Source: Archilochus colubris (Eukaryota > Chordata > Aves > Apodiformes > Trochilidae). From it: 64,000 bases of DNA. Of this stretch, positions 1 to 12,764 are shown in pieces. A program made the translations under genes and the position numbers. The stretch is taken from assembly GCA_023079485.1 (NCBI GenBank), contig CM041090.1:248001-312000 (forward strand), given 5' to 3'. The first letter of the stretch is position 1. Each line of letters begins with the position of its first letter. The notes below the pieces were generated by a model, which was not told where the DNA came from, did no database searches, and saw only the letters and a list, made by a program, of their open reading frames with translations.

Positions 1-1926
1 GCTCTTGCCTTATGAATTCAAGACTGTTGTGAAATCTGACTTAATTTCTGGTTAAGATGTTTACAATTAATGCTCAAATGTAAAGACACTTAATTTTGCT
101 GTGGGGAATGCAATAATGTGTGTGTGATCAGTGAAGGTGAACACTAAACACAGGAATCCAAACAGTTCTACCACACTCATTTTGAATGTGCAGTTGATTA
201 GACTGAGCAATAAGAAGTATTTTGCAAAACCATTATTGCTAATTACATTTGTAGTAAGTTATATTCTGAGTAACTTGCAATCATTTTTGAGATGTATTAA
301 GAGAACAGAAGATTTGCAGAGAGCAGTGACAGTGACTTTAGCAACACGGGGACATGAGGTTATTGTTGGTTTTGCCTGTTAAAAGTCAACTTGCCTGAGG
401 CAAAATGATTGATTTGCACTTTAGTAAAACCCAAGATAAACACATGGTGCTGTGTTATAATTGCTCTTAGATCATGTTTTATGTGATACTCAAAGCCTTT
501 TAAAATGGCTGTTGTTAAGTCTCTGAACAAACTCTGCTACCTTAGGGTATCGGAACCAGCTGTCAGCAAGGGGGAATGACTCCGAAGGAACACTAATAAA
601 TGGAACAGCACAAACACCCCATCAGTCTTCTGTGTGGAGAGGACTGGAATGGGAAATTGGTTTCCATGAACTTGTTTGGAGACAGAGAGTGGACAGAATT
701 AAATTTACAAGTAAAATAAAAATGCACTTTCTGAAGTGATCTTATCCCATGGCTTTTAAAATATTTTTTTATTTTCAGGAGTGTATTGAAGGAGTGATTT
801 CTGAGTTATAGCAACATAGGCATCTCTGTGCCATTTTGAGTTGTTGGAAGTACTGATGAGCACGCTCAGCCACCAATGAAAATGTGCTTGCTAGAAAGGA
901 TTTTGTAACCTTTTAGTATTTACACAGGTGCCTGTACAATGATAATTTACTTTTGGCTCAAGGGATGTTAGACACCCCGAATTTCATCCAAATGCTGACC
1001 ACTGAGGCAAAGGTTGTAATTAGATTTTAAAAACTAGGTGAAACTATAGTGCCACTGAACTAATACCTGCCTACACTTTAGCCTGGAGAAGAGGAGACTC
1101 AGGGGGAACCTTATCACTCTCTACAACAAGCTGAAGGGAGGCTGTAGTCAGGGGGGGGTTGGGATCTTCTCCCAGGCAGTCTAAGAGCAGTCTTCTAATT
1201 TGGTGTTTATATAGTCTTGCTTTAGAGGTCCAAATCTGAACTAAATTATTCTGGTGTCTTTCTGTGGTGAAGAAAGGAACTGAGCAATTCCAGATGTTCA
1301 GTTCAGAAGGAGAAGGAAGATGAATTTTATGCTGTGTACCTTTTAGCTCATTAGACCCTCCAGCAAATGTTAAGCCTCTGTCAGTACATGGAGAACAAGC
1401 ATCTTGCCCCGGTTGGTTAGGCTGACACAGTAACAGGAGAGGGCTTAAGTCTGTTGTTAACAAGTCAGTGTTGCATTCTTCCAGCCATGTTTACTGAACA
1501 AAATTCTCTTGAAATGGCCACAGATACTGCTCTCAAGCAGCAGCTGTGGGATTGGGCCTTTCCACATCCCAGCTGGGATGCAGTGGGACAACTACTTAAG
1601 TGGTAAATAGTAAATGAGATTTAGAAGGGGGTAGAATGAGCTGAGCTGCAAATGATGTTCTCATCTCATTACTTGTAACTTATTTTGCCTCCTGAACTGC
1701 AGTTAAAGGAGTTCCAACTCCTTCAACTCCAATCACCTTTTTTAGGGGAAGCAGGTGAGGGGAGAAATAATAATATCAAATCTAGTCTCCTGTGCGAGTC
1801 CTTCACTCTGAAGCATGTGTTTATGATGTGCCTGGTTTGGGACTTCCACTAAGATGCTGAATTATAATAAAAGTGGTGGGTAATAGAGTGAGAAATGAAA
1901 TGCCTGCTCTTTGTTTTATTAAACAG
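1..1926 (+). other. SMOC1: SMOC1 intron, 3' part (upstream of first visible exon)
   Basis: This is the end of an intron that begins before the window. It closes with the acceptor AAACAG at 1921-1926 and joins the next exon in phase 0. I searched it for the preceding exon, which should encode the first two cysteines of thyroglobulin domain 1, and found nothing matching. The only recognisable element is a short CR1 fragment near 1081-1180. Confidence 0.7.
1081..1180 (+). mobile_element. CR1 LINE fragment
   Basis: About 100 bases match the segment of CR1 ORF2 whose product reads LEKRRLRG(D)L..L.NKLKGG, as in the better CR1 copies of this window (for example 29630-29720). The reading frame here is broken and both ends are truncated. 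The piece includes a run of eight G at 1151-1158. It is a dead fragment in sense orientation relative to SMOC1. Confidence 0.75.
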
Positions 1927-2026
1927 GTGCAGTGCCATACCTACACTGGATACTGCTGGTGTGTGACACCTGATGGCAAGCCTATTAGCGGCTCTTCTGT
2001 ACAGAACAAAACTCCTGTATGTTCAG
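1927..2026 (+). CDS. SMOC1: SMOC1 exon: second half of thyroglobulin type-1 domain 1
   Basis: This 100-bp internal exon starts in phase 0 after the acceptor AAACAG and ends in phase 1 before a GTACTG donor. It encodes VQCHTYTGYCWCVTPDGKPI followed by SGSSVQNKTPVCS. The VQC, CWCV (codons from 1954) and PVC cysteines are the last four of the six that define a thyroglobulin type-1 module. The first two must lie in the preceding exon, which is outside the window. An N-glycosylation sequon (NKT) sits near the end. The peptide is, from memory, identical to the human protein in this stretch. An open frame runs upstream from 1873 through the intron, but it is not coding because the CAG/VQC junction is the family's exon boundary. 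Confidence 0.96.
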
Positions 2027-3027
2027 GTACTGTGGGAGTGGCTTCAACAAATGGTAATTTGATAACGAAAGGGGGTTGGGTAGAGTGGGTCCTGCTCAGA
2101 GTACTTAATCCTTTCAGATGACTTGGCCAGTTTACCTGACTTAACACTGCATTGTGCTTGTATTGCCCAGTTCGCTTGCTGGCAGCACACACACACAAAA
2201 TCTGACATTTTTGGGAAGTTGCTAAGGGAACGTGGACTGTGACATGTCTGCCTTGCAGTTAGGGTGCAGACTCTCTTTCAAGGCTCACTAAGAAAAAAAC
2301 CACAAAGGTAACAGCGTGTGGTAGTCAAGGCAAGAGTTGCAGTGTTGCTGTGTACATCAAAACCAGAGATTCCTGTAAGAGATGGGTAACTTCTTTCCAT
2401 GAGCTGTAGTTTGAAGAAGAGCTCCCCAGACTATGTTGAGTGGGCCAGGAGTCCTTTTTCCTGCAGAGTGCCTTCAGTTGCAATTCTGTGAGAAACTGGT
2501 ATTTGTTGACTCTTAGCCCCTATATCTAGCATCCTGCTGTTCAAATGGATTTGGGTCTTCTGATCCTGTTGTTTAATTACAGGATCCCAATATTTCTATC
2601 ATGGTGCTGGACAGCACTGGGTCTGTACCACAGCTCACAAGGGAAGTAGAGAGCACTTAAGTGAAGTGCTTCTGGGCTCTCAGCCTGACACTACTTTGCC
2701 ATGTGGTTACTGGGACCAAATTCTGTTCTTAAGACAAATGATGTTGGTTTCTTCTCCCCACCATTCAATATGGCAGCCCATGGCTCAGATGGAATGAGGT
2801 CAGGCTCAGGTTTTCATATGGCCCTGCAGTATTTGAACCTTTACATGTGAACATGACAGCAATCAAACTTTTGTGTGTCTTTATTTTTTAATCCTTTTCA
2901 ATTTATTCAGTGTCCTCTTTGCTGCAGGGTGTTTTGTGGTAATCAGCAAACATGAGGGTTTGAGTTGGGTGGGACAACTGTCTGGAAACCAGTGAATCAA
3001 TGTAGGTTGAGGGGATGCTTGCTGTTT

Positions 3028-3545
3028 CACAGAATTACTGAGGCTGGAAAAGACCTCTGAGATCAAGTCCAACCTATGACCTAACACCACCACATCAGTG
3101 TGACCATGGCACTGAGTGCCACATCCAGCCTTTCCTTAAACACCTTCCGGGATGGTGACTCCACCACTTCCCTGAGCAGTCCATTCCAGTGCCTGATTAC
3201 CCTTCCTGTGAGGAATTGTTTTCTGATGTCCAACCTAAACCTCTCCTGGTGCAGCTTCAGGCCATGCCCTCCTGTCCTGTCACTTGTTGCGTGGGAGAAG
3301 ATCCCAGCCCCCACCTGACTACAGCCTCCCTTCAGGTAGTTGTAGAGAGTGATAAGGTTCCCCCTGAGTCTCCTCCAGGCTAAACCACCCCATCTTCCTC
3401 AGTCTCTCTTTATAAGACTTTCCCTCTGGTCCCTTCACCAGCCTCATTGCTCTCCTCTGGACCCTCTCCAGAACCTCAATGTCCTTGAAGTGAGAGCCCC
3501 AGAACTGTACACAGTACTTGAGGTGAGGCCTCACAAGGTACATGG
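3028..3545 (-). mobile_element. CR1 LINE 3' end, minus strand
   Basis: Read on the minus strand, two adjoining frames give the C-terminal part of CR1 ORF2. One runs [15 protein letters not shown] through [14 protein letters not shown]. The other runs [20 protein letters not shown] through [15 protein letters not shown] to LDVALSAMV. The two frames join by a frameshift near 3315, so the copy is inactive. The region 3028-3080 resembles the CR1 3' untranslated end in reverse complement (GAGGCTGGAAAAGACCTCTGAGATC). It is 5' truncated near 3545 and antisense to SMOC1. Confidence 0.9.
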
Positions 3546-3722
3546 AAAGAAAATAATAGCAATACCCTTTGTGTAAAGTGAAATGCTGCATTAATTTGGT
3601 TTAAACCTTAGAATATGACTGTCTGTATATGGTTTTGTTAAGACATGCTGTAGAATTCTGAGGATCTATTCTTTTAGTCTTGAGCTGTTTATAAAGTTGG
3701 GTTTAGCAAAGTGAAGTCATGG

Positions 3723-3750
3723 TGTATTGTATTGTATTGTATTGTATTGT
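3723..3750. repeat. Pentanucleotide microsatellite (GTATT)n
   Basis: Between five and six uninterrupted copies of the five-base unit GTATT are visible. It is a short tandem repeat in an intron with no evident function. Length polymorphism between individuals is likely. Confidence 0.9.
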
Positions 3751-4700
3751 AGGACACACAGATGTTAGGGATATGGTGACTAATACTAGGTACGTGTTTC
3801 CCACTTGTAATTCAGCTGGACATCTGTGAACAGATCTGCAAGTGAAGGTGCCCAGGTAATAGAGTTTGTTTGGAGTGTTTCTTGACCAGACTCTTGGGCC
3901 TATCAGAACTGCCTCCTTTGGTGATGACTTTTGAACCTTACCTTCTGGAGGATCATTAATCACTGGAACGGTTTAGCAATGGTGCACGGAAGAAATATTT
4001 CCTGGAAATAAAGCTGCTGGGGAAAAAAAAAGCATTGTCGTAGATTTTTGTACGCTTTGGTAATGGATTGTTCAAAAAGCTTGTATTTTCAGTCCTTTTT
4101 TTAGTGGAAAACTGATGAAACACTAAAGAAAACTGCTGAAACAAGTGTAGAATCATGTGAAGATACATATTTTATGAAATAACCCAAGATGTATGCTAAT
4201 CAAGCACATGTTGGGTGTTATTTAGTGTCCATTTTCAAGCAGCTGAAGATGTCCAGGGACTGGTTAAAATCCATTTTCTGCAAGTGGTCCTACTTAATCC
4301 CTTTCCTTTAGAAATACCCCTTGCCTTCCCTGCACACTCTCCCCACCTGTTTTCGATTTGTTCTTCCTGACATTTGCAAATGAAAGAAGTGACTCATTAA
4401 TCTTTCCTTCTTGTCCTTGTATTTATTCCAGGTTTCTTACCACTGCATTGCTCTGACCTCTTTCAAATCACTGAATCCAGCTACCCATGCCATTTGTTTA
4501 TCCTCATTCTGATTTAACATGCTTGGACATAAAAATTCCTTATTGGTTGAACTCACAGACTCTTTGTATCCTAGACTGAGCTACTGGCAAAGAAAACAGG
4601 CACTGCGTTTTTATACTGACTGGGTTAATGTGGTGTTACACATGCTGTGTGATCATGCAGTGCCTAAATAGATGTTCTTTTTCTTTTTCCTCCCTTTTAG

Positions 4701-4748
4701 GTTCTGTAACTGATAAACCATCAAGCCAGGGTAATTCAGGAAGGAAAG
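4701..4748 (+). CDS. SMOC1: SMOC1 exon: linker, first small exon
   Basis: This 48-bp exon starts after TTTTAG and ends before a strong GTGAGT donor. Both boundaries are phase 1, so it is a symmetric 16-codon cassette. With the leading G from the previous exon it encodes GSVTDKPSSQGNSGRK. The matching human peptide, from memory, differs at one position (PLSQ for PSSQ). It is the start of the hydrophilic SMOC-specific linker between the two thyroglobulin domains. It is too short to detect as an ORF and was found by splice signals and protein recall. Confidence 0.94.
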
Positions 4749-5490
4749 GTGAGTTGAGTCTCGTGCTTCAGCAACTTGTTTTGTAATAGCAGATGTCCAG
4801 CCAAGTCCCTTGGGATAACTCAGAACTTGGGTTCCTAACCAGTTCAGTGTGTGGGAAGCTTATGTACCTTTAGTTCTATCTCCCCCTTCAAGTAGGAGGA
4901 AAAAGGTGACAGTCTGTTCATGCACCACCCCATGGAGTAGAAAATAGTGCGCTCTGCTACGTGCTCATCAGCTGAGATGTAGTACATGGAAGCAGAGCTT
5001 CCCAAAGGGGCAGCTGACACAGAATGCCCTCTGCTTGTTCATCTTGAAGTTAACTAATGAGCATTTCTCTGAAAAATCCCTGGAGATTAAGAAGGTTATC
5101 AATATGACTAGTACACTGGAGTCAGGAGTGCCAGTGTTATAGTTGTGGCTCTTTTTGTGTTGAAAGGTGGGGTTTATGTTAAAAACATAAAAACTCTGGC
5201 TGCAGCAGTACTGGATTAAAACTGATCTGTGCTTGGAAACCTCACTTGTTGTGCGTTAGGCATTGGTCCTCCTTTACACACTGCTTTCTCCAGTCCTTGC
5301 TTTTCCTCAGCAAGGCAGATGATGTTCTTCTACTGTGTATATTCATAGCACTTAGTATTGTTGGAAATGGTATTGGATGGCCATGAAGTATTCACTGCTG
5401 AGCAGTCGAGTGTGACTTCAGGGCTTTTCGATTTTGAGTTCCTTACAACAGGAAAACAGTGCTGAATTCCTACTGGTGGGGATGAAGGCT

Positions 5491-5650
5491 GTTTTGGGGT
5501 TTTTTTGCTTTTTGTTTGTTGGGGTTTTTTGGGGTTGTGTTTTTTTTTTTGTTGGTGTTGTTTTGGTTTGGGTTTTGGTTTTTTGGGGGCCTTTTTTGGG
5601 AGGGGTTGTTTTTGTTTTGGGGGTTTGTGTTGGTTTGTGTTGGTTTGGTT
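5491..5650 (+). repeat. T/G-rich low-complexity tract with G runs
   Basis: About 160 bases made almost entirely of T and G, with G runs of four or five at 5496, 5521, 5531, 5585, 5602 and 5619. The cluster 5585-5623 has four G runs (5, 3, 4 and 5 long) separated by 8, 1 and 13 bases, which could permit a long-loop G-quadruplex on the SMOC1 sense strand. Long open frames here on either strand are artefacts of the biased composition. Confidence 0.8.
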
Positions 5651-6245
5651 TATCCTTTTTTTTTCTGGGAGGAGTTTCTCTGTTGGCAACTGAAGCAGGA
5701 TTTTTACTGCTCTAAACCAGTTATTCCTGAGATGTCAAAATGCAGGAAAATGCCTACCTTTAATGCCAGTACTTTAATTTGAAGAACATCTTCCATGCTG
5801 GAACTGTTGATCTTATTCTGCAAACTCTCTAGCAGGAATTACTGCTGTGTTCAGAGCTCTGCATCTTGCTCATATCTGCTCACCAGTCTGCTGGTTGTGT
5901 ATAGTAGCTTGGGAAAAGGTAGGGAGAAGAAAGATGCAAAGTAAACAGTTCAGATTGAATGCTGAAGCCTTTCTCTTCAGATAAGGATATGTGAGTTTCG
6001 ACCTATAATTATGGTTTAATGCATATTTGGCACCTGAATGCATTGTTTTATTTCTGTTAAGTTTGAAGTACAAGCAAATCTAAGTAGCTCTAGAAATCTG
6101 CATTATTTCTGAGTGAGGTTTCCTACCTGTCCTTCTAGAATTGTAAAAAGCTGACGTAGGATTTCATAAGAAACAGGAGGAAAAGGAGAGAACATCTAAA
6201 CTTGGTTTTTCCACTTCACTCCCTTTCATAACTCAGAGGTTGGAA

Positions 6246-6306
6246 CATGCAAAAACCAAAAAACACAAAAAACCCAAACCAAACAAAAAACCAAAAAAAA
6301 ACCCAT
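6246..6306. repeat. A/C-rich low-complexity tract
   Basis: About 60 bases of only A and C (runs of A with CC or CCC). It is compositionally the complement of the T/G-rich tract about 600 bases upstream. The two could pair imperfectly in the transcript, though no exact long inverted match is visible. Confidence 0.75.
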
Positions 6307-9300
6307 GTAAATGGAATGAACTAATCTAAAAATTTGTACTATAAATGGATTCTCCTTGGTGTTCCCTGTGGCATTCGTTTCATGAATGGTACACTTGGCA
6401 GCACACATATACACCCCGTGCAGTAGCTGTCAGTAAGAGGAAAATGTTTACCTTTGGGCAAACGTGCTTCTAGCTGTCATGTAAACTTTGTCCCCTGTAA
6501 TTCTGAATCTGCTTCAGAGTTCCTGCACAAACTTTTGGCCTTTCTCCATCAGGTAAGAGAGATACTTGAAAACAATTATTAAATAGGACTTAAAAATCCG
6601 TAGGGCTGAATCTATTGATTAGCCAGAAGATTAATGCTAAAAATGAATTTGGCTCACTTATCAATGTGTTTCCTTGACTTAAGTTATCTTGATTCAAAGT
6701 TCCAGTACCAGCTGCTGTTGTAAGGAAATTGGTACCACGAACAGTCTGGTTTCCTCGAAGCATGCTGGTTGCTGGAGGTCTGGCTTCTCTGGAGGCTGGT
6801 GGATAGCCAGCATGCATGTAACCATGCATTCTAGCTGAAGGTTCAGACTTTTTCTTTAACAATTGCCATTTGCAAGAAGACAAAGAGCAGGATGTGGAGG
6901 GATCCAGCAGGAACTGGGTCAGTGATGACCTTGCTGTGGTAGAGGCACATCTCAGAAACCTCTAACATCACACTGAGCGATTGCCCTCTGACTGGAGCTT
7001 TTGGACTTTTCCTACTGTACAGCAGAATTCTCTTCATCCTGGGATGAGGCTCTCTGAGTGAAAGAGCACAGTCTGGTGCAGAACAGAAGCTTTCAGGAGG
7101 AAAAGGAATAGCTAAGACTTTCAAAAGTGATTCCTTTTGTCACATTCATACAGGAATGTAAAATATGGAGCTAATAAACTTTGCATGAAGCTGGTGCCTT
7201 TCAAGTCTTCAGGGCAAAATAGTTTTTGGAGGCTGCTCTGCCTTAGCAACAGTGCAGATGGGTCAACTTAAGCTGATGGGCAATAAATGAAGACTTTACT
7301 AGCATATTAGCTCTCCTTTAGAAAAGACAAATTAATGTTGGAGGAAGAAAAAGACTGGTTATTGGTAATAACTCTTTCTCCAAATGGTTTGGTCTCTTTT
7401 CCATCCTGCTTAGCCTTAATTTTTGGGGAGTCAGTAGGTAATAATAGAGTCACTAGAAGGTGTGAGGTTGTGTGATTCCCCTCACAGGCTCTCACTATTG
7501 ATGAAAATGAGATGGCTTTTTGGTCATGTGGCTGGGCATGTAGCTCCAGAAGTGGCTCTGTGGAGCCTTCTGTGGAGAACAGGCAAGAAATTCTTTTTAT
7601 CTTTAAATCCCATGCTCTGATTGCCAGTGTTTGCACTGCTTCTGTTGCCCTGTGATGGAATGCCAGTTAGTCGTACAACTTGCCCTGTAAGATAATTTAA
7701 ATCAAATTAAATTGGCATCAAACATGAAAATTTAAAATAGAACATACTGATTTGTTCTGTGTTTGGGAAGGTGGAGCAGAGAGATGGAGGTATTGATGGA
7801 GGTGTTTTTTTAGATGGAGTGGAAACCCAGGTTCTCCAGAACATGCTTGATGTGTGGACTTTGCAACTGAGACATTTGCTGTTCTTCTTTCTAGGCTGAG
7901 TTCAGACTTCAAGTGAAGAACAAGTTTCCAAGACCTTTCTCAGGGAATGCAGTTATTCTTGGATGGGATTATATCCAGAACCTGCAGATTTCTCTTCCTG
8001 TCTGTTTCTTATTCTGGCTTGTTCCTTGTCCAGTCCTTTCTCTTAAGGAGCTTCTTGCACTAATTTACTCCAGTTGCTGCTTAGTTTGAAAGGCCTGAGA
8101 GACTTGGAAGATGCATGATGTCCCCTAGAGGGCTGGATCTTCCCCCTCTTTCACACTGTGAGGTTGTTAATGTTTTAAGAAGCAGTGAAAGGCATCCTCA
8201 GAGCAACCATGACTGGATTTCTGCCCTGCCTAAAGAATGCAGAATGTCCCTTTCCAGCCAAAGGGAAATTGTACCACACGTTTGAAACAAAACAAGCAAA
8301 AAAACCAAACCAAAACTTTTATTTTCTTTATCTAAGGAGTGCTGGGGCTTTAGTACCTCAAAGCTGCCGACTTGGCTTATTGAAGCTATGAGTAGGATCT
8401 TTTGTAATCACCAAGCATGTTTTTAAAAGTAGGCTTGTCAGGCCCTGCCATTGCTTATCTCCATAAAATCATGTGGTCTTCCTTCTTGAAACTACAAATT
8501 GAGTGAATTAAATATGGAAAGATTGAAAATAAGTGAAAAGGGGGGAAATAGCCAAATGGGAATACTGTTTTGTTAGTGGTTGTTGGCTGTTCTGGACACT
8601 GAGGCGTTGATGCCATTTTAAAATCAGCTGAATGGAAGAAATGTGAAAGGAGGCTTGGTTCTGTAATCTGAGATTGAAAGATCACACAAGTAGAGGGTTA
8701 GTATGGGTTGGGTAAACTGTCAGCATCAGTCATGGAGAGTCTTGAGTGGTATGAACATCCTTCTTTCTTAGTTTCCGCAGTGCATAAAGTTCCAGGACTG
8801 TTCTGACTTGCTTTGTTTTCTCTATTTGAAAAGCTGGCAGTAGCATCTACAGTTCCCTGAACCTGGAGCAGATACTGTGATGTTGAAGGATAAGCTCTGG
8901 CCCTACAGAAGGCAAAGTCTGCTTTGAGCTTACACTCAGTATCTGACATGTGACATGAAAACCCAATCCTTTTTGGTCCCCACATCGCTGACTTGTCTGA
9001 AGTTTAGTTTTCATCAAGAAATTTCTTTGTGGGCCTATGAACATCTGTATCAAATTTGAGGCTGAAGGAAGTTTCATTGGGAAGTTTAAGCAGAAGGCAA
9101 ATTCTGTTTCAAAGTGTATTTTGTTTGATATAATGCAAGAATTCTGCTTTCATCTATCAAGCAACAGTTCTGATCGGTAGGTTAGTCTATATAAATATGA
9201 CTTAATAAAATTGTAGTTTACAAGTGTTATTATAGCAATCTACAGACTACTCATGTCTGTAATGTCTTAAGGACAGCTATAAATGCTTTTAAATGATTAA

Positions 9301-12300
9301 GTCATAGTATTGGGCAGCCTGGTGAGTAGATGTAATAAGCAAACTAACAATTGATGAAGCAACATCTGTTAAGGTATTAACTGTTTATGTGCTATAGCTG
9401 GATTTCTGGTATCTGACCAATTACAGCTTGCAGAGAAATGGAATAGTTCTGGGGTCTGTGGGTGGGTTTTTGTTGTTTGGCAGCTTGATAACTCTGTGGC
9501 CTCAACACCTTTTCTTTTTTAAAGAGTTGTTAACAAAATTCTTCCCATGCTCTTTGGGTGTCTGGGTCAGCATGTCAGGATACTATACTATTATACTAAG
9601 TGTTTCTCTAAATCCTTTGAAACAGCATCATTATAACTTTGAAATTAATAATCCTAGACTTCCTGTCTTCTGTAGCTGTTTTTTAAAAATAAACCTGAGC
9701 ATAAATTGGACAAATTGCTCGGCTTGCAGATACGTGAAGCTAGAAGTTGGTTTCTTGTGCCAGCCTAACATGAGCCTGTTTTGTTTGAGTATTCATGTCC
9801 CGCAGAAGAATCTAGACATCTGAAGATGAGTGTTGTTTTCTTTCAAATCAATGTAATGCATCAGGAAATGTATTTTGTCATAGGTCCAGGGATTTGTTTG
9901 AGAAACTGGAAGTACTCTTCTTTCAGCTCCTTTGCCCCATGAACTCTGACAAGGTTCTCTAGAAGAGAGAGAAACTGGGAAATTGTGCTGGGAAAACTTC
10001 AATGTATGCAGAGCATGTGTGCTTGTAAATAAGGTAGGGAGAGGCTGGAGAGGCAATCACAGTGTTTGTTCAAGTCTGAGGTGGCACCTATGGGGATTAA
10101 AGCTGCTTTGGAATAGATCTAGCTGCAGTAGTAGCTCCCCTCCATGGGTTCATCTGGGGTTTTATGTTGACAGGAAGAGAGATGTATTGCAAAATGCTTT
10201 GATAAAGGCTAGGGAGGGGAGAAGTCTTCCTGACAGACTTAATTTCTCTAGGCTGTGTCCATGTCTTTTGCTATATGTCACTGTGCTCAGCTTGGTGCTC
10301 AGATCGTGATGGGATGTTCAGGTGCTTCAGCAAAGCAATTCTCAAGTGTTAAGGACTTGACAGGCTTCATCTTGACTGTTCTGCTGCTCACAAATACGCC
10401 TTTAAATGATGAAGGTTCTTAAGATCAGTTGTCTTGAGCCTGTTTTGAACAGTCGATCTGTAGACCTCTGGCAGTCTGTAGCTTAGAGGAATGACCCTCC
10501 TACTCTTCAAATAAAAATATTTTGAGAATCCCACGTCACTTGTAGCCTGTTGTTAATTTTTGAGGTGTGCTTTGTGTGCAGGTTTCCTTCTGAAACACAT
10601 TAGATCCTTTGGTGATTCTTCTAGCACTACAGAGTTAGTGTGCCTGTCTGCCTCCCTCCCTTGTTTTCCATTCCTTCCCTCATATAGAAAATAATTCATT
10701 CTATTTCATAATCAAATACAAAAACTCTTTAGACTAAATTCAGATTCTGGGGTGAGTTAACTGGAGCAATGTATTTAGGAGAGTAGAGTTGTGCTCACTC
10801 AAACTCTGAATCTCTACTCTTAATGATCCTAGGAGGGAAAACCTGGAGAAACAAGCAGTGAAAAAAATCAGGGTTGTTTTGGTTTTTTTCTCCCCACTTT
10901 CCCTCTTCACACATATGCAATGCAGACGTAGCAGTGAGGTATCCATTCTCTTAGTCTGCAAGGAAATGAAAAGGAGTATTGTAAGCCCAAGACTAGTCTG
11001 GTTGTCAGCCAGAAGTTAGCCCTCTAAAGGAGAGAGGGACTGGTGAGAGAAGAGGTTGGGAAGGGGGAGCTGGAAGGGGAAAAGTACTCTGAGATAGGTT
11101 CAGTGCACATGGCTAGAGATGGAAGGGGTGCATGCTTCCTCAGCATGCAGGTGTCAGGAGAAAGGAAGGAGCTTGTGTTCTTATACACAGGCATGTGTAT
11201 GGGGGAGCAGGGTCAAAAATTTAGACTATTTACTTAATCCCTTTGAAGGGCTTTTATTCTCTTCTGTTTTCTTTTCGTGTTTAACAGACTGCTTTACAGG
11301 GGACACGTGTGGTAATTAACACATGCAGCTGTAGGGCTTCAGCCATATGTCTGAATTTCAAATGGCCATTGATCTGGGAAATATGCTGCCGTCTCTACCC
11401 CCCACTTATAGGCTGTATTCCTTGAAGATGTGGGTGGATTTATAAAGTCTTTACACTGAAGAGACCAGAGCTGGAAGGAGAGGAATGAAAGGGAATGTGT
11501 GATGTTGGGGAGAGAGGTAAGAAAGGCTGAGATTCCAATCACTCCCCTCGTGTCCCTTGCCACTGTGTATTTCAGGGAGCTTCTAAAATGTTTTCAAAGC
11601 CAGGGATCTGATCATTACTCATATGAAGCTTGCATAATAATTTTCTCATTCAGCAAAGCAGTTTAAGGTCAGAGTCACAATGTCCTTTTGGGCTTTCTTG
11701 CTGTGCTCCTTCTCCTCAGCTGCAGGTATCTGGCCCCTTTCACAGCCTGCAAGTGGCAAAATGGAGTTGACTGTGTATTCTGAGCAGCTCCTTGGGAGAG
11801 GTAGTCAAGGAGGGGTTGTGTGTGTTGAGGGAGAAAACAGAGAATACTCCATATCAAAGCAGAGGCATCTGAAGAAAGATGTGATGTATCATAGGTAGAA
11901 CAAAACCAGAGAGGCTGAACTAAACAGTCATATGGGGGTTATTGCTTTTGCCAGCTCTGATCAGGCAACTGTTGACAGATCTATAGAGCTCCCTGCAAAC
12001 TTCCCTCCAAGTTTGGGGCAATGTCAAGTGCTAAAATCTTGCTATGAGATACCGTGTCTTAAGGGAAATATTTCTTCCTGTGGAAACTTTTTCACTCCCT
12101 GTTTTATTTCAAATGTCACTCAAGACAGCGAGCCAAATGGAATATGGTTCAGAATTAAGAAACTGTAGGTTAAAATCTTGCAGTATCTATTATACTTGTA
12201 GTGCTTACAGGGTGAGATAAAATGTATCCAAAATTCCAAATAGGAAGCTATGAAAAAGTAACTCTCTCTTTTCCTGCTTCCCATCCTTCAGTCTACTTTT

Positions 12301-12719
12301 AAACATTCTCAGTGCTGCCCATTGCTGATTCCTTGATCTCATCACTCACTTGACAGTGTAAGTAATGTTGACACTTTGGAGGTGTTCCTACTCTGGAAAA
12401 AAGCTTCAAACAACTACAAACAATCCTAATAGCATGTACTTCAACTCTTACTGCAGGGGCACTATGATTTACCCATCACTTTTAGTGCTGCTCTGTTTCT
12501 GTTCTGTCTGTCCTCTCCACTCTCCCTGTGAAGCTTACTGTGAGGACTCTCTGGAGCAGCCATGTACTGTACAGCCTCTTCTGACTTTCATTCCTTTTCT
12601 CCCATAATTACTTTGGACACTGCTCCTTCTTGGAACAAGATGGCCTAACATCCCATCTGTGGATTGGCATGATTTTTTCCAAATAATTTGGCTGTAGTGT
12701 AAATAGATTTGCACTTGAA

Positions 12720-12764
12720 TACAACTTCTGTTGTAGGCCTTCTGCTATCCAGATAGAAGGCCTA
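12720..12764. repeat. Two adjoining perfect inverted repeats (hairpins)
   Basis: TACAAC at 12720-12725 pairs with GTTGTA at 12730-12735 around a 4-base loop. Overlapping it by two bases, TAGGCCTTCT at 12734-12743 pairs perfectly with AGAAGGCCTA at 12755-12764 around an 11-base loop. The stems are too short for a typical pre-miRNA. The function is unknown and it may be chance or the end of an unrecognised element. Confidence 0.6.

Larger units (their letters stand above)
2027..4700 (+). other. SMOC1: SMOC1 intron (2674 bp, phase 1)
   Basis: The intron is bounded by a GTACTG donor at 2027 and a TCCCTTTTAG acceptor ending at 4700, with a clear pyrimidine tract before the acceptor. It contains a minus-strand CR1 (about 3028-3545) and a pentanucleotide repeat (3723-3750). 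Nothing else was recognised. Confidence 0.9.

Noticed and set aside
1071..1463. 130-codon minus-strand open frame
   Set aside because: Its C-terminal end is the antisense of a CR1 fragment and the remainder has no family resemblance.
1..1926. Exon with the first two cysteines of thyroglobulin domain 1
   Set aside because: No segment encodes the expected PEC...GSFTQ-type peptide ending at a phase-0 donor, so it must lie upstream of the window.
5330..5689. 119-codon minus-strand open frame rich in lysine, proline and glutamine
   Set aside because: It is the translation of the T/G-rich low-complexity tract. Composition alone explains the absence of stops.
9428..9823. 131-codon + strand open frame
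   Set aside because: No similarity I recognise, and intronic location between clear SMOC1 exons. A chance open frame is the simplest reading.
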